Of a DNA stretch of 64,000 nucleotides, positions 52,501 through 62,074 are shown one piece after another; positions within the stretch are counted from its first letter, which is position 1; each line of letters begins with the position of its first letter. This stretch comes from UBA8079 sp965205535 (GTDB lineage: Bacteria; Pseudomonadota; Alphaproteobacteria; UBA6615). The notes beneath the pieces are model-generated. The model saw nothing but the letters and a program-made list of their open reading frames with translations. It was not told where the DNA came from and ran no database searches. Position numbers and translations under genes: made by a program. The stretch spans positions 2,294,001 to 2,358,000 of the forward strand of contig CBDBHH010000005.1 in the NCBI GenBank assembly GCA_965205535.1, given 5' to 3'.

Positions 52501-53491
52501 CGAAGCGCTTCTCGATCTGGTGCTGGCGACCCAGTCGAACCGCGGTTTGTCCGGCAGTCGGTTGGCGCGATGGCATGATCAGGACGCAATCGTCATAGGG
52601 TGTGCGTATGGGAGACATGCCGTCGTGGGCGATCACCGTGCCACGATCCGCGATCACCTCCATGCCAACGAAAGGTTTGGTGAATTGCGCATTGCGATGG
52701 CGCGGAATGAAACTTCCGGTCACCTCGATCCAGTGCTTCGGCGTGTCGTCCGCCAACAGGTAATCGGCCGCCACCGACGCCGTGGTCATGCCGGACGCCA
52801 GCAGGAAACGGTAGGCGGTATCGATGGCCGTCGTTTCCGTTTCGGCCTTCCAGTGCTGACCGCATTCCGCGAGGACAGATTTCTGCGGTTGGCCCGGGGT
52901 GTTGAACGGACCAAAGTCCCGCAGCCGTGTTCCATTGGCGTGCCCGGTGTCGCAAACAATCACGGCCGGGCTTGAAAGGCTGTGAGAAAAGCTTCGGCCC
53001 TTCTCGCCAGGCCCTGCGAGCAACAGGGCGGGGCTTTCCGATTGCATGGAGTGCAGATCAAGCAACAGGTCGACGGTTTCGAAGAACGGTCGCAGAGCCT
53101 GTACACGCATGCCTTCAACGGATGCGCGTTCGACGGCTTGGTCGATGTTGGTACCCCAAAGTCGGTTCATGTCATGGTCGACATACCGCGACGCACTCGG
53201 GTTGTGCCGGTCGAATTTTTCATAGGCCACAACGTTGGCGAAAACCATTGAGAGCGTGCCGGAAGCAGGTCGTAAATAGCTGCGCAGGAGGTGGTCCAGA
53301 GCCAGGGCGCCCGATATTTCGTTGCCATGGGTCAGCGCCACGATCGCGGCGTGGGGCCCCGGGCGACCGCTGCGGAAGCTGGTCACATAGGGGATGCCGG
53401 TGTTTCCCGCTCGGTAAGCCGAAATATCCGGTGGTTCGAGTTCCACCCTGTCGGCGTTGCCGGCGTGCATCGAAGTGCGGCCGGCGCTCAT
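52493..53491 (-). CDS. Succinylglutamate desuccinylase/aspartoacylase-family (M14-type) deacylase
   Basis: 332 residues: VALTHGNEISGALALDHLL (His and Glu zinc ligands), MNRLWG and LLDLHSMQS (third zinc ligand His). Family members deacylate N-acyl amino acids. Starts with a one-base overlap of the NAD kinase stop (TAATG), so they are co-translated, as is the AbrB gene behind it. Confidence 0.9.
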   Translation of the reverse strand: MSAGRTSMHAGNADRVELEPPDISAYRAGNTGIPYVTSFRSGRPGPHAAIVALTHGNEISGALALDHLLRSYLRPASGTLSMVFANVVAYEKFDRHNPSASRYVDHDMNRLWGTNIDQAVERASVEGMRVQALRPFFETVDLLLDLHSMQSESPALLLAGPGEKGRSFSHSLSSPAVIVCDTGHANGTRLRDFGPFNTPGQPQKSVLAECGQHWKAETETTAIDTAYRFLLASGMTTASVAADYLLADDTPKHWIEVTGSFIPRHRNAQFTKPFVGMEVIADRGTVIAHDGMSPIRTPYDDCVLIMPSRQPTAGQTAVRLGRQHQIEKRFDV

Positions 53492-54297
53492 TATGGCGCG
53501 AACTGTTCCTTGAGGATCCGTTCCTCGAGGTTGGTCTCCGGATCGAAGAGGATTTCGAAACTTCGTGTCCGGTCCTCCCGGATGCTGACCTCGACGACGT
53601 TGCGGACTTCGAAATCATCGGCAGTCGCGCTGACCGGTCGCTTCTCGGCTTCGAGAATGCGGAAGACGACGTCGGCGTCGTGGGGCAGCAATGCGCCGCG
53701 CCAGCGTCTCGGCCGAAATGCGCTGATCGGCGTGAGCGCCAGGATTTCCGCGCTGAGAGGGATGATCGGACCGTGCGCGGATAGATTATAGGCCGTGCTG
53801 CCCGCCGGGGTGGAGACCAGCGCGCCGTCGCAGATCAGTTCCGGCATGCGTACGACACCGTCGACCAGGATTTCGAGTTTGGCTGCCTGATAGGTCTCGC
53901 GCAGCAGGGAGACTTCGTTGATGGCCACGGATTCCTGAGTGCTGCCTCCGACCGTCTTGGCGATCATTTGCAGCGGATACAGGGTCACGGCCTGGGAGTT
54001 TTTCAGTCGATCGGGCAGGTCCTCGGGCCTGAATTCATTCATGAGGAAGCCGACCGAACCGCGGTTGAGGCCGAATACGGGCACGCTGCTGTCGATGAAG
54101 CGACGCAGGGTCTGCAACATAAAACCGTCACCACCCAGTGCCACGACCACGTCGGCATCTTCCGGTGCGACATTGTCATAGGTTGACGTCAGGCTCTTCA
54201 GCGTCTCTTGGGCGGCGTCAAAGTTTGCTGCGACGAATGCGATACGATCGGCTCTGATTTCGCTCGCCTTGTCGGATGTTGCTTGGGACACGGTCAT
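53491..54297 (-). CDS. nadK: NAD kinase
   Basis: 268 residues with VVALGGDGFMLQTLRRF (GGDG), NRGSVGFLMNEF, AINEVSLLR and DGALVSTPAGSTAYNLSAHGPI, the standard NadK core. Converts NAD to NADP with ATP. This is an essential core gene, here the first of a run of three overlapping genes. The DG of the usual C-terminal motif is DD (TADDFEV), near the alphaproteobacterial variant. Confidence 0.96.
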   Translation of the reverse strand: MTVSQATSDKASEIRADRIAFVAANFDAAQETLKSLTSTYDNVAPEDADVVVALGGDGFMLQTLRRFIDSSVPVFGLNRGSVGFLMNEFRPEDLPDRLKNSQAVTLYPLQMIAKTVGGSTQESVAINEVSLLRETYQAAKLEILVDGVVRMPELICDGALVSTPAGSTAYNLSAHGPIIPLSAEILALTPISAFRPRRWRGALLPHDADVVFRILEAEKRPVSATADDFEVRNVVEVSIREDRTRSFEILFDPETNLEERILKEQFAP

Positions 54298-54461
54298 GCA
54301 CGCGGGTAACAGGGTTTGGCCGTCGGCCGGGGAAAATGCAGTATATCGTAGGGATATGGTGACAAACCAGCCGTAGTCACGCTAACGACGTCACGGTATC
54401 CACGTCATGCCAGCGTGTTGCGGGACCAGATGCCGCTCCAGTTTCCGAAGGACGAACGCCA

Positions 54462-54860
54462 ATGAAGTTCTATCGTTTGATGACCATAACGTTGGTCGCC
54501 GGGTTGGCAGTGCCAGCGTTCGGGATGTCTGCCCACGCCCAGTCGAATGACCGTCATGTCGGATACTATTATCCCGCGCCAGCGACGTTTGAGGTTTACG
54601 AAGTCCGGGTCCCGATTCTGCCGGGCAGCGACCGCCGGCGCCGTGTCGGTTTCGTCACCGTCATGACGAACGAGATGCTTAAGAATCCCTACCCGCCGGA
54701 GTTCGCGATTTTGACAGCCATCGCGCGTGGCACACCATTCTTCCAGGAACAGCCTGAATCCGACCGCTTCACATTCTTCGATCTTGCGAAGCTTTTGGGG
54801 TTTAGCCAGATCACCTACACCGACGGGGCGTCATTCGCACATCAGATAGAACTTCGGTGA
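54462..54860 (+). CDS. Small exported protein of unknown function
   Basis: 132 residues with a signal peptide MKFYRLMTITLVAGLAVPAFGMSAHAQ, cleaved near residue 27. Mature part about 105 residues with VGFVTVMTNEMLKNPYPPEFAILTAIARGTPF. GAAGGACG precedes the ATG. No family recognised. Convergent with the ankyrin protein (stops seven bases apart). Confidence 0.78.
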   Translation: MKFYRLMTITLVAGLAVPAFGMSAHAQSNDRHVGYYYPAPATFEVYEVRVPILPGSDRRRRVGFVTVMTNEMLKNPYPPEFAILTAIARGTPFFQEQPESDRFTFFDLAKLLGFSQITYTDGASFAHQIELR

Positions 54861-54867
54861 AGTGCTG

Positions 54868-57288
54868 CTAGGCGCCGAATGAACGCAGCGTGCGCGCAAC
54901 GTCACGGTGTTTGCCTTCGATCGCGTAATCGAGCGCCGATTTTCCGTTGCCGTCTTTCAAGCCCGCACGTGCGCCGGATTCGATCAGCAGACGCACGATC
55001 GTATCATGGCCGTTCCATGCGGCCCGCATCAGGGGTGTAAGTCCGTCGCCATCGATCACATTGGGGCGCGCGCCGGCCTCGACGAGCTTCTGCACGATAT
55101 CCTTGTGACCGTTGCTCGCGGCCCAGGATACGGCTGTGCGGCCGTCATAATCCGTGACGTTGAAGTCTGCGCCCAGTTCGACAAGAAGATCGACAACTTC
55201 GGTTCGTCCGCGCCATGAAGCATTGATAACGGCGGTGCGCCCCGATGTGTCGTTGCCCTCGAGGTCGGCGCCGCGTGATAGCAATTCGGCGATCTTCGCC
55301 GTATTGCCGGCCGCCGCCGCGTCGAGCAGTTCATCGCGCAGCCCGTCACCTGACGAACCCCGTGCGCGCGGCTGAGCGACCGCATCGAGCAGACGTTTGT
55401 ATTCCCGCGCCAATCGACGGGAATCGGCGATCTCTCTCGGCGCCATCTGGCGTTCGAGGACCGGCAGGATTTCATTCGCCTCTTCGCTGCCCTGCGCCGC
55501 GGCCAGATCGAAGAAAACATGAGACTGGACCGTATCCTGGGGCACGATACGTCCGTCGGCGAATAATGCGCCGAGCATGAGTTGCGCTTCCTCATCGCCG
55601 CGTTCGGCGGCGTTACGAAGCAGTTCGATCAGCTCATCGGGATCGCTTCCGTCGACGAGGCCGAGAACGTAGCGCTTCGCGAGTTTGGTCTGTGCCTGTG
55701 CCAAACCGGCTTCTGCGGCCTTCTCCAGAATTTCGTTGGTGCGCTGGGTGCCGGGATCGGGAACACCGCCAATCGTGTCGAAGGGACTGGGGTCGGAAAA
55801 GGCGCGCGCGAATGTTTCGTCCTCGCCTGCGATTGCCGCGATGACCTTGGCGAGCGGGTCGTCTTCGCCGTCGCGCAGTGCGGGCCTGTCGAATTCGTTG
55901 GTTTCGGGCGCACGGAAAGCCTCGCCGGGCTTTACGGCTGCGATCTCTGTGCCGGCCAGGTCGGAATCCTCGGATTTTTCAGCCCGCTCCAGTTCGCTTT
56001 CCGGTGCGCCGTCTCTCACTTCTTCGGATTTCCGCGCAAGCAGAGGTGCGTCGGCCAGACCCTCGGCGACCTTTACCTGTCGCTGGGGGGTATCCTCATT
56101 CTGGCCGATCAGCCCGTCTTCCTGTTCGGTCACACCGGCGAGCTTCGAGCCGATGCGAGCCAAAGAGGTTCCGACTTCCTCGGGTTCTCGTAGTTGCTGA
56201 TGGTCCTTGATCTGCGGTGCGGGCGTGAGGGCACCCGGAATACCCTTGAGCGGCACCGCCACGGTCTGTTGCGCCTGGGCCGTGATATCGGCCGGGATCG
56301 GTTCATTCTTTGGTTTCACTTCCGGACCGGCGTCGGGCAGGCCAGGCTGGCCGGTTGCGGCCTGAACGGCCGTGGTTTGTTCGGATGCTTCGGCCACGCC
56401 GGTCGGGTCTTCATCCTGGTTGATCGCAGCGGTGGTCTGTGTCGGGGCCAATGAATTCTCGTTTGCGACCGGCACGGTGTCCGGGAGGCCGCCCTCGACG
56501 TCCGCTTTCGCCGCTGCGGTGCCGCTGGTAGCTGAGTTTTCGCCGATTTCGGGGGCGATGGCCTTGGTCGGGTCGATTGTGCTCTGACGACCCTCGGCGC
56601 TCTCACCGTCCTCCGGGGCATCGGGATCGCCGGCGCGCTCTGCGTCGGGTTCGACAGTTGGTTCGGTTTCGTCGAGCGCGGCAAGCTGTGCCAGCGCTTC
56701 GCCTGCCGTCTCAGCGGAAATCGGTGCGGGTATATCGGTGGGGCCGGCTTCGCGTGCCGGGTCGGCCTCGACGACTTCCTGATCGGGCTCGGGTTCGGGC
56801 CGGAGGTTAACGAAAATTATGATCTCGCGTGTGGCTTCACCCACTTCTTCTGCATCACCCGTGTCGCCTTCGTCCTCACGTTCGCCCTCGAGGCTGGCCT
56901 CCTTGGCCTGATCCTCGCCCTGGCCGGCGCCGCCGGCAGGCTCGTTCAGCTGGCGAAGGGCATCGGGCGAACCGCGCCGCGTGTCGGTCTGGGATGATTC
57001 GCCGACTTCGTCGAAGCCGAAATCGCCGCTGGTAAGGCTGTCGACATCGTCATCGGGATCGACGCCGGAAGCATTTTCATCCTCGATGGTCTCGCCCGGG
57101 GTGTCGGTCAGCGCGCCGGTCGAGAACTTGCTCTGGAATTCATTGCTTTCCTCATAGGACAGGACGTCGCGGGTGGCGCCGCGACCGAAACGGTCTCCGA
57201 AGGCCAGTTCGATGGCGGGCAGAGTACCCAGCGATGCTGCCACAATGACAACATGGACGATGCCCGAAGTGCCGGTCGAGAAATACAT
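54868..57288 (-). CDS. Membrane-anchored acidic protein with Sel1-like and ankyrin repeats
   Basis: 806 residues. One N-terminal hydrophobic segment (HVVIVAASLGTLPAIELAF), then about 450 residues of acidic, low-complexity, probably disordered sequence rich in Glu, Asp, Pro and Ala, then Sel1-type helical repeats (AEAGLAQAQTKLAKRYV, AAERGDEEAQLMLGALFADG), and finally four or five ankyrin repeats (AGNTAKIAELLSRGADLEGND to GKHRDVARTLRSFGA). Likely a cell-envelope scaffold, binding partners unknown. It starts 18 bases after the moaA stop, so it may be read through from moaA. Confidence 0.88.
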   Translation of the reverse strand: MYFSTGTSGIVHVVIVAASLGTLPAIELAFGDRFGRGATRDVLSYEESNEFQSKFSTGALTDTPGETIEDENASGVDPDDDVDSLTSGDFGFDEVGESSQTDTRRGSPDALRQLNEPAGGAGQGEDQAKEASLEGEREDEGDTGDAEEVGEATREIIIFVNLRPEPEPDQEVVEADPAREAGPTDIPAPISAETAGEALAQLAALDETEPTVEPDAERAGDPDAPEDGESAEGRQSTIDPTKAIAPEIGENSATSGTAAAKADVEGGLPDTVPVANENSLAPTQTTAAINQDEDPTGVAEASEQTTAVQAATGQPGLPDAGPEVKPKNEPIPADITAQAQQTVAVPLKGIPGALTPAPQIKDHQQLREPEEVGTSLARIGSKLAGVTEQEDGLIGQNEDTPQRQVKVAEGLADAPLLARKSEEVRDGAPESELERAEKSEDSDLAGTEIAAVKPGEAFRAPETNEFDRPALRDGEDDPLAKVIAAIAGEDETFARAFSDPSPFDTIGGVPDPGTQRTNEILEKAAEAGLAQAQTKLAKRYVLGLVDGSDPDELIELLRNAAERGDEEAQLMLGALFADGRIVPQDTVQSHVFFDLAAAQGSEEANEILPVLERQMAPREIADSRRLAREYKRLLDAVAQPRARGSSGDGLRDELLDAAAAGNTAKIAELLSRGADLEGNDTSGRTAVINASWRGRTEVVDLLVELGADFNVTDYDGRTAVSWAASNGHKDIVQKLVEAGARPNVIDGDGLTPLMRAAWNGHDTIVRLLIESGARAGLKDGNGKSALDYAIEGKHRDVARTLRSFGA

Positions 57289-57306
57289 GTCGGGGCGCTA
57301 CCCTGA

Positions 57307-58353
57307 CTAGCCGCCCGTCACGCTCATGTGACGGCCGACCGCCGGAGCATTGTGGCGTCGATCGATGACGAAATCATGGCCCTTCGGTTTGCGGCCGATG
57401 GCTTCATGGATGGCTTCCGTCAGGAGGGCGTCGTCTTCGCTGGCCCGCAAGGGTGCGCGCAAATCCGCCGCATCATCCTGCCCGAGGCACATGAACAAAG
57501 TGCCGGTGCAGGTCAGGCGAACCCGGTTGCAGGATTCGCAGAAATTGTGGGTCAGCGGGGTGATGAAACCCAACCGCTGGCCGGTTTCGGCCAGTTCGAA
57601 GTAGCGTGCCGGGCCGCCGGTCGAATGATCGGATTCGGTCAGGGTCCAGCGTTCCGCGAGGTCGCTCCGGACCATCGAGAGCGGGAGATACTGGTCGAGC
57701 CGCTGCTCGCCAATCTCGCCCATCGGCATGACTTCGATGAAGGTCAGGTCGAAATCACATTCACCACACCAGTTGATCAGGCGATCGATCTCGTCATCGT
57801 TCACGCCGCGCAGTGCGACCGTGTTGATCTTGATCGCCAGGCCGGCCTTGCGGGCGGCAGCAACGCCGTCGAGCACCTGGTCGAGGTCGCCCCACCGGGT
57901 GATCGCCTTGAACTTCACGGGATCGAGCGTGTCGAGGGAGATGTTGATCCGGCGAACGCCGGCATCCGCGAGGTCGTCTGCATAACGCGCCAGCTGCGTG
58001 CCGTTCGACGTCAGCGTCAGTTCGTCCAGTGCGCCGGTATCGAGGTGACGGCCAAGGCGCCGGATCAGCCACATGATGTTTTTGCGTACCAGCGGTTCGC
58101 CGCCGGTCAGGCGCAGTTTCCGCACACCCAGATCGACAAATGTGCTGCACAGCCGGTCCAGTTCTTCCAGGGACAGGATCTCGGCCTTGGGCAGGAAGGT
58201 CATATCTTCCGCCATGCAATACACGCAGCGGAGGTCGCACCTGTCCGTGACCGAGACCCGCAAATAGTCGATTGGCCGCGCATACGGGTCAATCAACGCC
58301 GGTTCGGTTGGTGCCTTCTGGGAATTCGCGTTTTTAGACAGTTCAGTGCTCAT
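57307..58353 (-). CDS. moaA: GTP 3',8-cyclase MoaA
   Basis: 348 residues. Radical-SAM cluster motif CDLRCVYC, the second cluster CESCNRVRLTC with a further Cys at GTLFMCL, SLEELDRL and the GG C-terminus required for catalysis (VTGG). Makes the first molybdopterin precursor from GTP. ATG at 58353 begins MSTELSK; an upstream in-frame ATG at 58434 lacks support. Fits the neighbouring tungstate/molybdate genes. Confidence 0.97.
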   Translation of the reverse strand: MSTELSKNANSQKAPTEPALIDPYARPIDYLRVSVTDRCDLRCVYCMAEDMTFLPKAEILSLEELDRLCSTFVDLGVRKLRLTGGEPLVRKNIMWLIRRLGRHLDTGALDELTLTSNGTQLARYADDLADAGVRRINISLDTLDPVKFKAITRWGDLDQVLDGVAAARKAGLAIKINTVALRGVNDDEIDRLINWCGECDFDLTFIEVMPMGEIGEQRLDQYLPLSMVRSDLAERWTLTESDHSTGGPARYFELAETGQRLGFITPLTHNFCESCNRVRLTCTGTLFMCLGQDDAADLRAPLRASEDDALLTEAIHEAIGRKPKGHDFVIDRRHNAPAVGRHMSVTGG

Positions 58354-58528
58354 GCTTGTGTATGTAGTACATTTCGCGAACGGTATGTAGGGCACGATCC
58401 GCGTCAATTCGGCCTTATCGGCGTAAAAGTGCATACTTCCGGCGCTTTTTGCGTCGAATAGTCAATTCTCTTCAGTATCAAAGAAGCATGTTTCGTGCCA
58501 CGCACGGCGTTCATGCCGCAGCATCAGG

Positions 58529-59698
58529 TCATGGTGACGGCGGCTTTGGCCTGTCACGCGGTATCGGGACGTCTATCCCACGCGCCAGTCCAAGCGGTGG
58601 CGGTCGATCGGGTATGCTCGGCTTGATCCGCGGTCGCGGCCCGGCGATGTCTGCCCAATCAACAACCGAGCGTTGGCCGAGGGCGGTTTCGCGTTCAAGA
58701 GCCGCTATATCGATACGGGCACGCGCGTCCTGATTGACCACCAGATGGGATGCCCGCGCGCGTTCGAAGGGCGCGCGTGAGGCAGCATCATCCTCCAGAA
58801 TTCGTGCGACGAGATTGCCGAGCTGGACACCGATCCCGAAGGGTTCCACGACCATTGCTGCCAGCGCGCCACGAACCACGCTGTCCTCGTCATTTGCAAA
58901 CAGCGGAAGTTTTCGGGTCTCGGCCGCGGCGGCAAGCGCCTCGACCGGGGCGTTCGACAACAGGTCCCGGTCCAGAAGGATGACGCTGGTTTTCGGGTCG
59001 AGTTCCGAGATCCTGTTGCTGACGGCGTTTTGAAGCACCGAAACCGGCAGCGGCATGATCGACAGTCCCTTGCGTCGCGCGGTTGCGGTCAGCGCACGCA
59101 AACGGGTTTGCATGTTCCCGTCGATCGGGTCCACCGGCACGGCGACTGTCTTGGTTTCCGGTGCCAGTTTCCGGATCAGGTCGAGCTGTTCGTTGTGGGT
59201 GTCGCCGGACACGATGCCGGTTACCGTCCGGCGACGTCGCGTGCGTTTATGGGCTTCTGCTGTCTCGAGAGAGACCCCGGCCACCACCAGCGGGAGGCGC
59301 GAATTTGCTGCCACGGCCGCTTCGATCGATGGACCGGAGATCGCGACCAGAATGTCGGCACCGCGCCGTACGAACGCGCGCACCTGTTCCGTTGCGCGCG
59401 TGGCGTCTGCCCCGGCGTCGGCGATTTCGATGGTGATCGTATCACCGGGCCAGCGGTCACGTTGCGCAAGTTGATCGCGCATTCCGTCGATGATCGCCTG
59501 GGTTTCTGCGCTACTGGTGATTGTCGTCACCGCAATGAACGGCGTTTTCTTTTCCGCGTCGCGGTCCTGGGCGTGCACAACACCGCCGCTCGCGAACAAG
59601 GCGATGAGCATAATCGCGAGTGCAGCAATGATTCTCCGGGAAGATGAGATTCCGACCATATCGACAGCGTGGCGGTGTCGGTTTGGCACGTCAATCAT
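58529..59698 (-). CDS. ABC transporter substrate-binding protein (ABC_sub_bind type)
   Basis: 389 residues. Signal peptide after an Arg-rich start (SSRRIIAALAIMLIALFASGGVVHA). The body resembles ABC_sub_bind/YtrF-like periplasmic proteins: DILVAISGPSIEAAVAAN, LPLVVAGVSLETAEAH and SVVRGALAAMVVEPFGIGVQLGNLVARIL. It lies 13 bases after tupA in the tungstate operon, although it has no permease of its own. ATG at 59698 or 59659 are both possible. Confidence 0.8.
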   Translation of the reverse strand: MIDVPNRHRHAVDMVGISSSRRIIAALAIMLIALFASGGVVHAQDRDAEKKTPFIAVTTITSSAETQAIIDGMRDQLAQRDRWPGDTITIEIADAGADATRATEQVRAFVRRGADILVAISGPSIEAAVAANSRLPLVVAGVSLETAEAHKRTRRRRTVTGIVSGDTHNEQLDLIRKLAPETKTVAVPVDPIDGNMQTRLRALTATARRKGLSIMPLPVSVLQNAVSNRISELDPKTSVILLDRDLLSNAPVEALAAAAETRKLPLFANDEDSVVRGALAAMVVEPFGIGVQLGNLVARILEDDAASRAPFERARASHLVVNQDARARIDIAALERETALGQRSVVDWADIAGPRPRIKPSIPDRPPPLGLARGIDVPIPRDRPKPPSP

Positions 59699-59711
59699 GG
59701 CCTTTCGCGGC

Positions 59712-60533
59712 CTACCGGACGGGTGCGAAGGGTGGTTCGCCGTCGACCCGGAAGTCGCCGATAAAGGATTGCCCCACCGGTCCGGTCAGCCAGTCCACGA
59801 ACTTCTGGGCCGACGTCGCGGCAACATGGGGGTGGCGTTCGGGATTGACCGGGATGATGGCGTAAGGGTTGGCCAGATGTGGGCCGCCCTCAAACAGCAC
59901 ATCGAGATCGCCGCGATTGGCGAAATTCGTCCAGGAGCCGCTTTCGGTGAAGGTGTAGGCGAACAGCACGCTCGCCATGTTCAAGGTCGCGCCCATGCCC
60001 GATCCGGTCTCCCGGTACCAGCGGGCGCGATCGATCCACGGCGTCTGTTTCGCCAGACCCCAAAGGCCCCGCTCCGCGGCGTTGGTGCCGCTTTCATCAC
60101 CGCGCGAAATAAAGCCGAACTCGCCGTCCGCGATCCGGGCCAATGCTGTTGCAGCGTCCGGCGCGTTGCGGACATTCGCCGGGTCGTTCCCGGGGCCGAC
60201 GATCAGGAACCGGCTGGTCATCACCGGGTGGCGGGCAACGCCGTCGCCGCCCGCAACGAAGGCCGCCTCGGCCCGGGGGTGATGAACCAGAACCGCGTCG
60301 AAATCACCGCTGCGCCCGAGCTGGAGGATCGCGCCGGTGCCGCGAATGACCGCGCGCACCTCGATTCCGGTCTCGTCGTAAAACGCATCGAGCAGGGGGG
60401 CGAGCAGGCCGGAATTGTCGACCGACGTGGTGGTACCGAGTAACAGCGTGCTGTCATCGTCTGCCGCCATGGCCCGAGCGGGCGCCAGCAACATGATCGC
60501 GACAATGCTTATGCGGGCCCATTGCACTACCAC
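59712..60533 (-). CDS. tupA: Tungstate ABC transporter binding protein TupA
   Basis: 273 residues with a signal peptide (VVQWARISIVAIMLLAPARAMA) and the hallmark TTTSVDNSGLLAPLLDAF of tungstate-selective TupA proteins, whose TTTS loop grips the oxyanion. Later motifs FISRGDESGTNAAERGLW and NPYAIIPVNPERHP agree. Overlaps tupC by seven bases. Supplies tungstate (or molybdate) to the cofactor genes around it. Confidence 0.94.
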   Translation of the reverse strand: MVVQWARISIVAIMLLAPARAMAADDDSTLLLGTTTSVDNSGLLAPLLDAFYDETGIEVRAVIRGTGAILQLGRSGDFDAVLVHHPRAEAAFVAGGDGVARHPVMTSRFLIVGPGNDPANVRNAPDAATALARIADGEFGFISRGDESGTNAAERGLWGLAKQTPWIDRARWYRETGSGMGATLNMASVLFAYTFTESGSWTNFANRGDLDVLFEGGPHLANPYAIIPVNPERHPHVAATSAQKFVDWLTGPVGQSFIGDFRVDGEPPFAPVR

Positions 60534-61249
60534 AGCAGTTCGCCGGCGATGAAGGCGCGACCCTCTTCGGTCTGGGGTTTATCGAAAAACGTTGCCGCAT
60601 CCGAAGCCTCCAGGAGCCGGCCCTTGTGCAGAAAAAGGATGTCGTCGGCGATCCGACGGGCCTGACCCAGGTCATGGGTCGCCATGACGATCTTGGTGTC
60701 GGCGGCGTGGAACCCCTCGATCAGCGTCTCGACGGCGCGGGTGGCGGCCGGGTCGAGGCTCGCCGTCGGCTCGTCGAGGAACAGTATCTCCGGTTCGGTC
60801 GCCCAGGCGCGTGCCAGCGCGAGACGTTGCTGCTCGCCGCCGGAGAGCACCCGGGCCGGTCGGCGCGCGGCAGGGGTGAGCCCCGCCAGTGCGAGTGCCG
60901 CGTTCGCGCGGGGTATCCTGTCGGCACGCGGCACGCCATGCGCGGCGAGCGCGTGGCTGATATTGCCGATCGCCGAGCGTCGCAGCATCACCGGCTGTTG
61001 GAAGACCATGGCTTGCCGCCGCGCGGACCGCCGCGTGTCGATGGCCCAGCGCACCTCGCCCGATGTGGGCTGGAGGAGCCCGTGACACAGGCGGAGCAGG
61101 AGGCTTTTTCCCGCACCGTTCGGGCCCAGCAGAACCGTGCGCCGCCCGGCTTGCAGATTGAAGGACACGTCGTCGAGCAGACGTGAGCCGCCGGCCTCGA
61201 AGGCCAGGCGGTGGGCCTGCAGGGGCAGGATCGAGGCGGGGCCGCTCAT
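60527..61249 (-). CDS. tupC: Tungstate ABC transporter ATPase TupC
   Basis: 240 residues with Walker A LLGPNGAGKSLLLRL, Q-loop VFQQPVML, signature VLSGGEQQRLALARAW, Walker B EILFLDEPTASLD and H-loop MATHDLGQ. Complete ATPase. It sits between tupB and tupA in one operon. Confidence 0.95.
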   Translation of the reverse strand: MSGPASILPLQAHRLAFEAGGSRLLDDVSFNLQAGRRTVLLGPNGAGKSLLLRLCHGLLQPTSGEVRWAIDTRRSARRQAMVFQQPVMLRRSAIGNISHALAAHGVPRADRIPRANAALALAGLTPAARRPARVLSGGEQQRLALARAWATEPEILFLDEPTASLDPAATRAVETLIEGFHAADTKIVMATHDLGQARRIADDILFLHKGRLLEASDAATFFDKPQTEEGRAFIAGELLW

Positions 61250-61259
61250 GGAAGCCTGC

Positions 61260-61970
61260 TCATGCCAGCGCTGCCCGTTTGCCGGCCGAGGTGTTGATGA
61301 TCTGCACGGCGGCGTTGACCGTGAGAGCCAGGAACAGCAACACGATGCCGAGCCCGAGTGCGGTCGAGAGATTGCCCTTGCTGGTCTCGAGCGCGATGGC
61401 GCTGGTCATCACCCGGGTCACATGATCGATGTTGCCGCCGACAATCATCACCGCGCCCACTTCGGCGATCGCCCGGCCGAATCCGGCGAGCACGACCGTG
61501 GCGAGAGAATAGCGCGCATCCGTGATCAGGGTCGCGAGTGTGGTCACGGGTCCGGCATCCAAAGAACGCAGATGCTCGCCATATTCGACCCACAGGTCGG
61601 CAACGATCTGCCGGGTCAGCGCCGCCACGATGGGTGTGACCAGGATCGTCTGGGCGATGATCATGGCTGTCGGGGTGAACAGCAGGCCCAGCACGCCGAG
61701 TGGGCCGGCGCGGGACAGGATCAGAAACACGATCAGGCCGACGACGACCGGCGGCAGGCCCATGAAGGTGTTGAGCAGCAGGATGACGAAACCGCGGCCT
61801 GGAAAGCGCTTCAGCGCGACGATGGCGCCCAGGGGAAAGCCGATCAGGCAGGCCAGTGCGACCGCCGTCAGGCTGACACGCAGCGACAACCCGACGATGG
61901 ACATGAAGTCGGGGTCGAAGCTGACCAGCAGGGCGCCGGCTTCCGCGAAGGCTGTGGCGAAGGTTTCCAT
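61260..61970 (-). CDS. tupB: Tungstate ABC transporter permease TupB
   Basis: 236 residues, about six helices, with the coupling motif LATLITDARYSLATVVLAGFGRAIAEVGAVMIVGGNI (EAA-like). ATG at 61970 chosen because the downstream helix 1 follows normally; an ATG at 62012 is alternative. tupB is first of the tupBCA operon and divergent from fdhD across about 100 bases that must hold both promoters. Confidence 0.93.
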   Translation of the reverse strand: METFATAFAEAGALLVSFDPDFMSIVGLSLRVSLTAVALACLIGFPLGAIVALKRFPGRGFVILLLNTFMGLPPVVVGLIVFLILSRAGPLGVLGLLFTPTAMIIAQTILVTPIVAALTRQIVADLWVEYGEHLRSLDAGPVTTLATLITDARYSLATVVLAGFGRAIAEVGAVMIVGGNIDHVTRVMTSAIALETSKGNLSTALGLGIVLLFLALTVNAAVQIINTSAGKRAALA

Positions 61971-62074
61971 CTGGTTTCCGAGTAAATCCGCTGGTTTGGG
62001 TCCAAGGCCCATTATCTATGCAGGCCGGCCGCGCATGTCCAATCACGCGGCGTTTTTGATATGCTCTGGTCACC

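Noticed and set aside
58354..58450. Possible molybdenum-cofactor riboswitch upstream of moaA
   Set aside because: I could not find the conserved helices of the Moco motif in this short leader.
57328..58461. Antisense frame across moaA
   Set aside because: Explained completely by moaA on the opposite strand.
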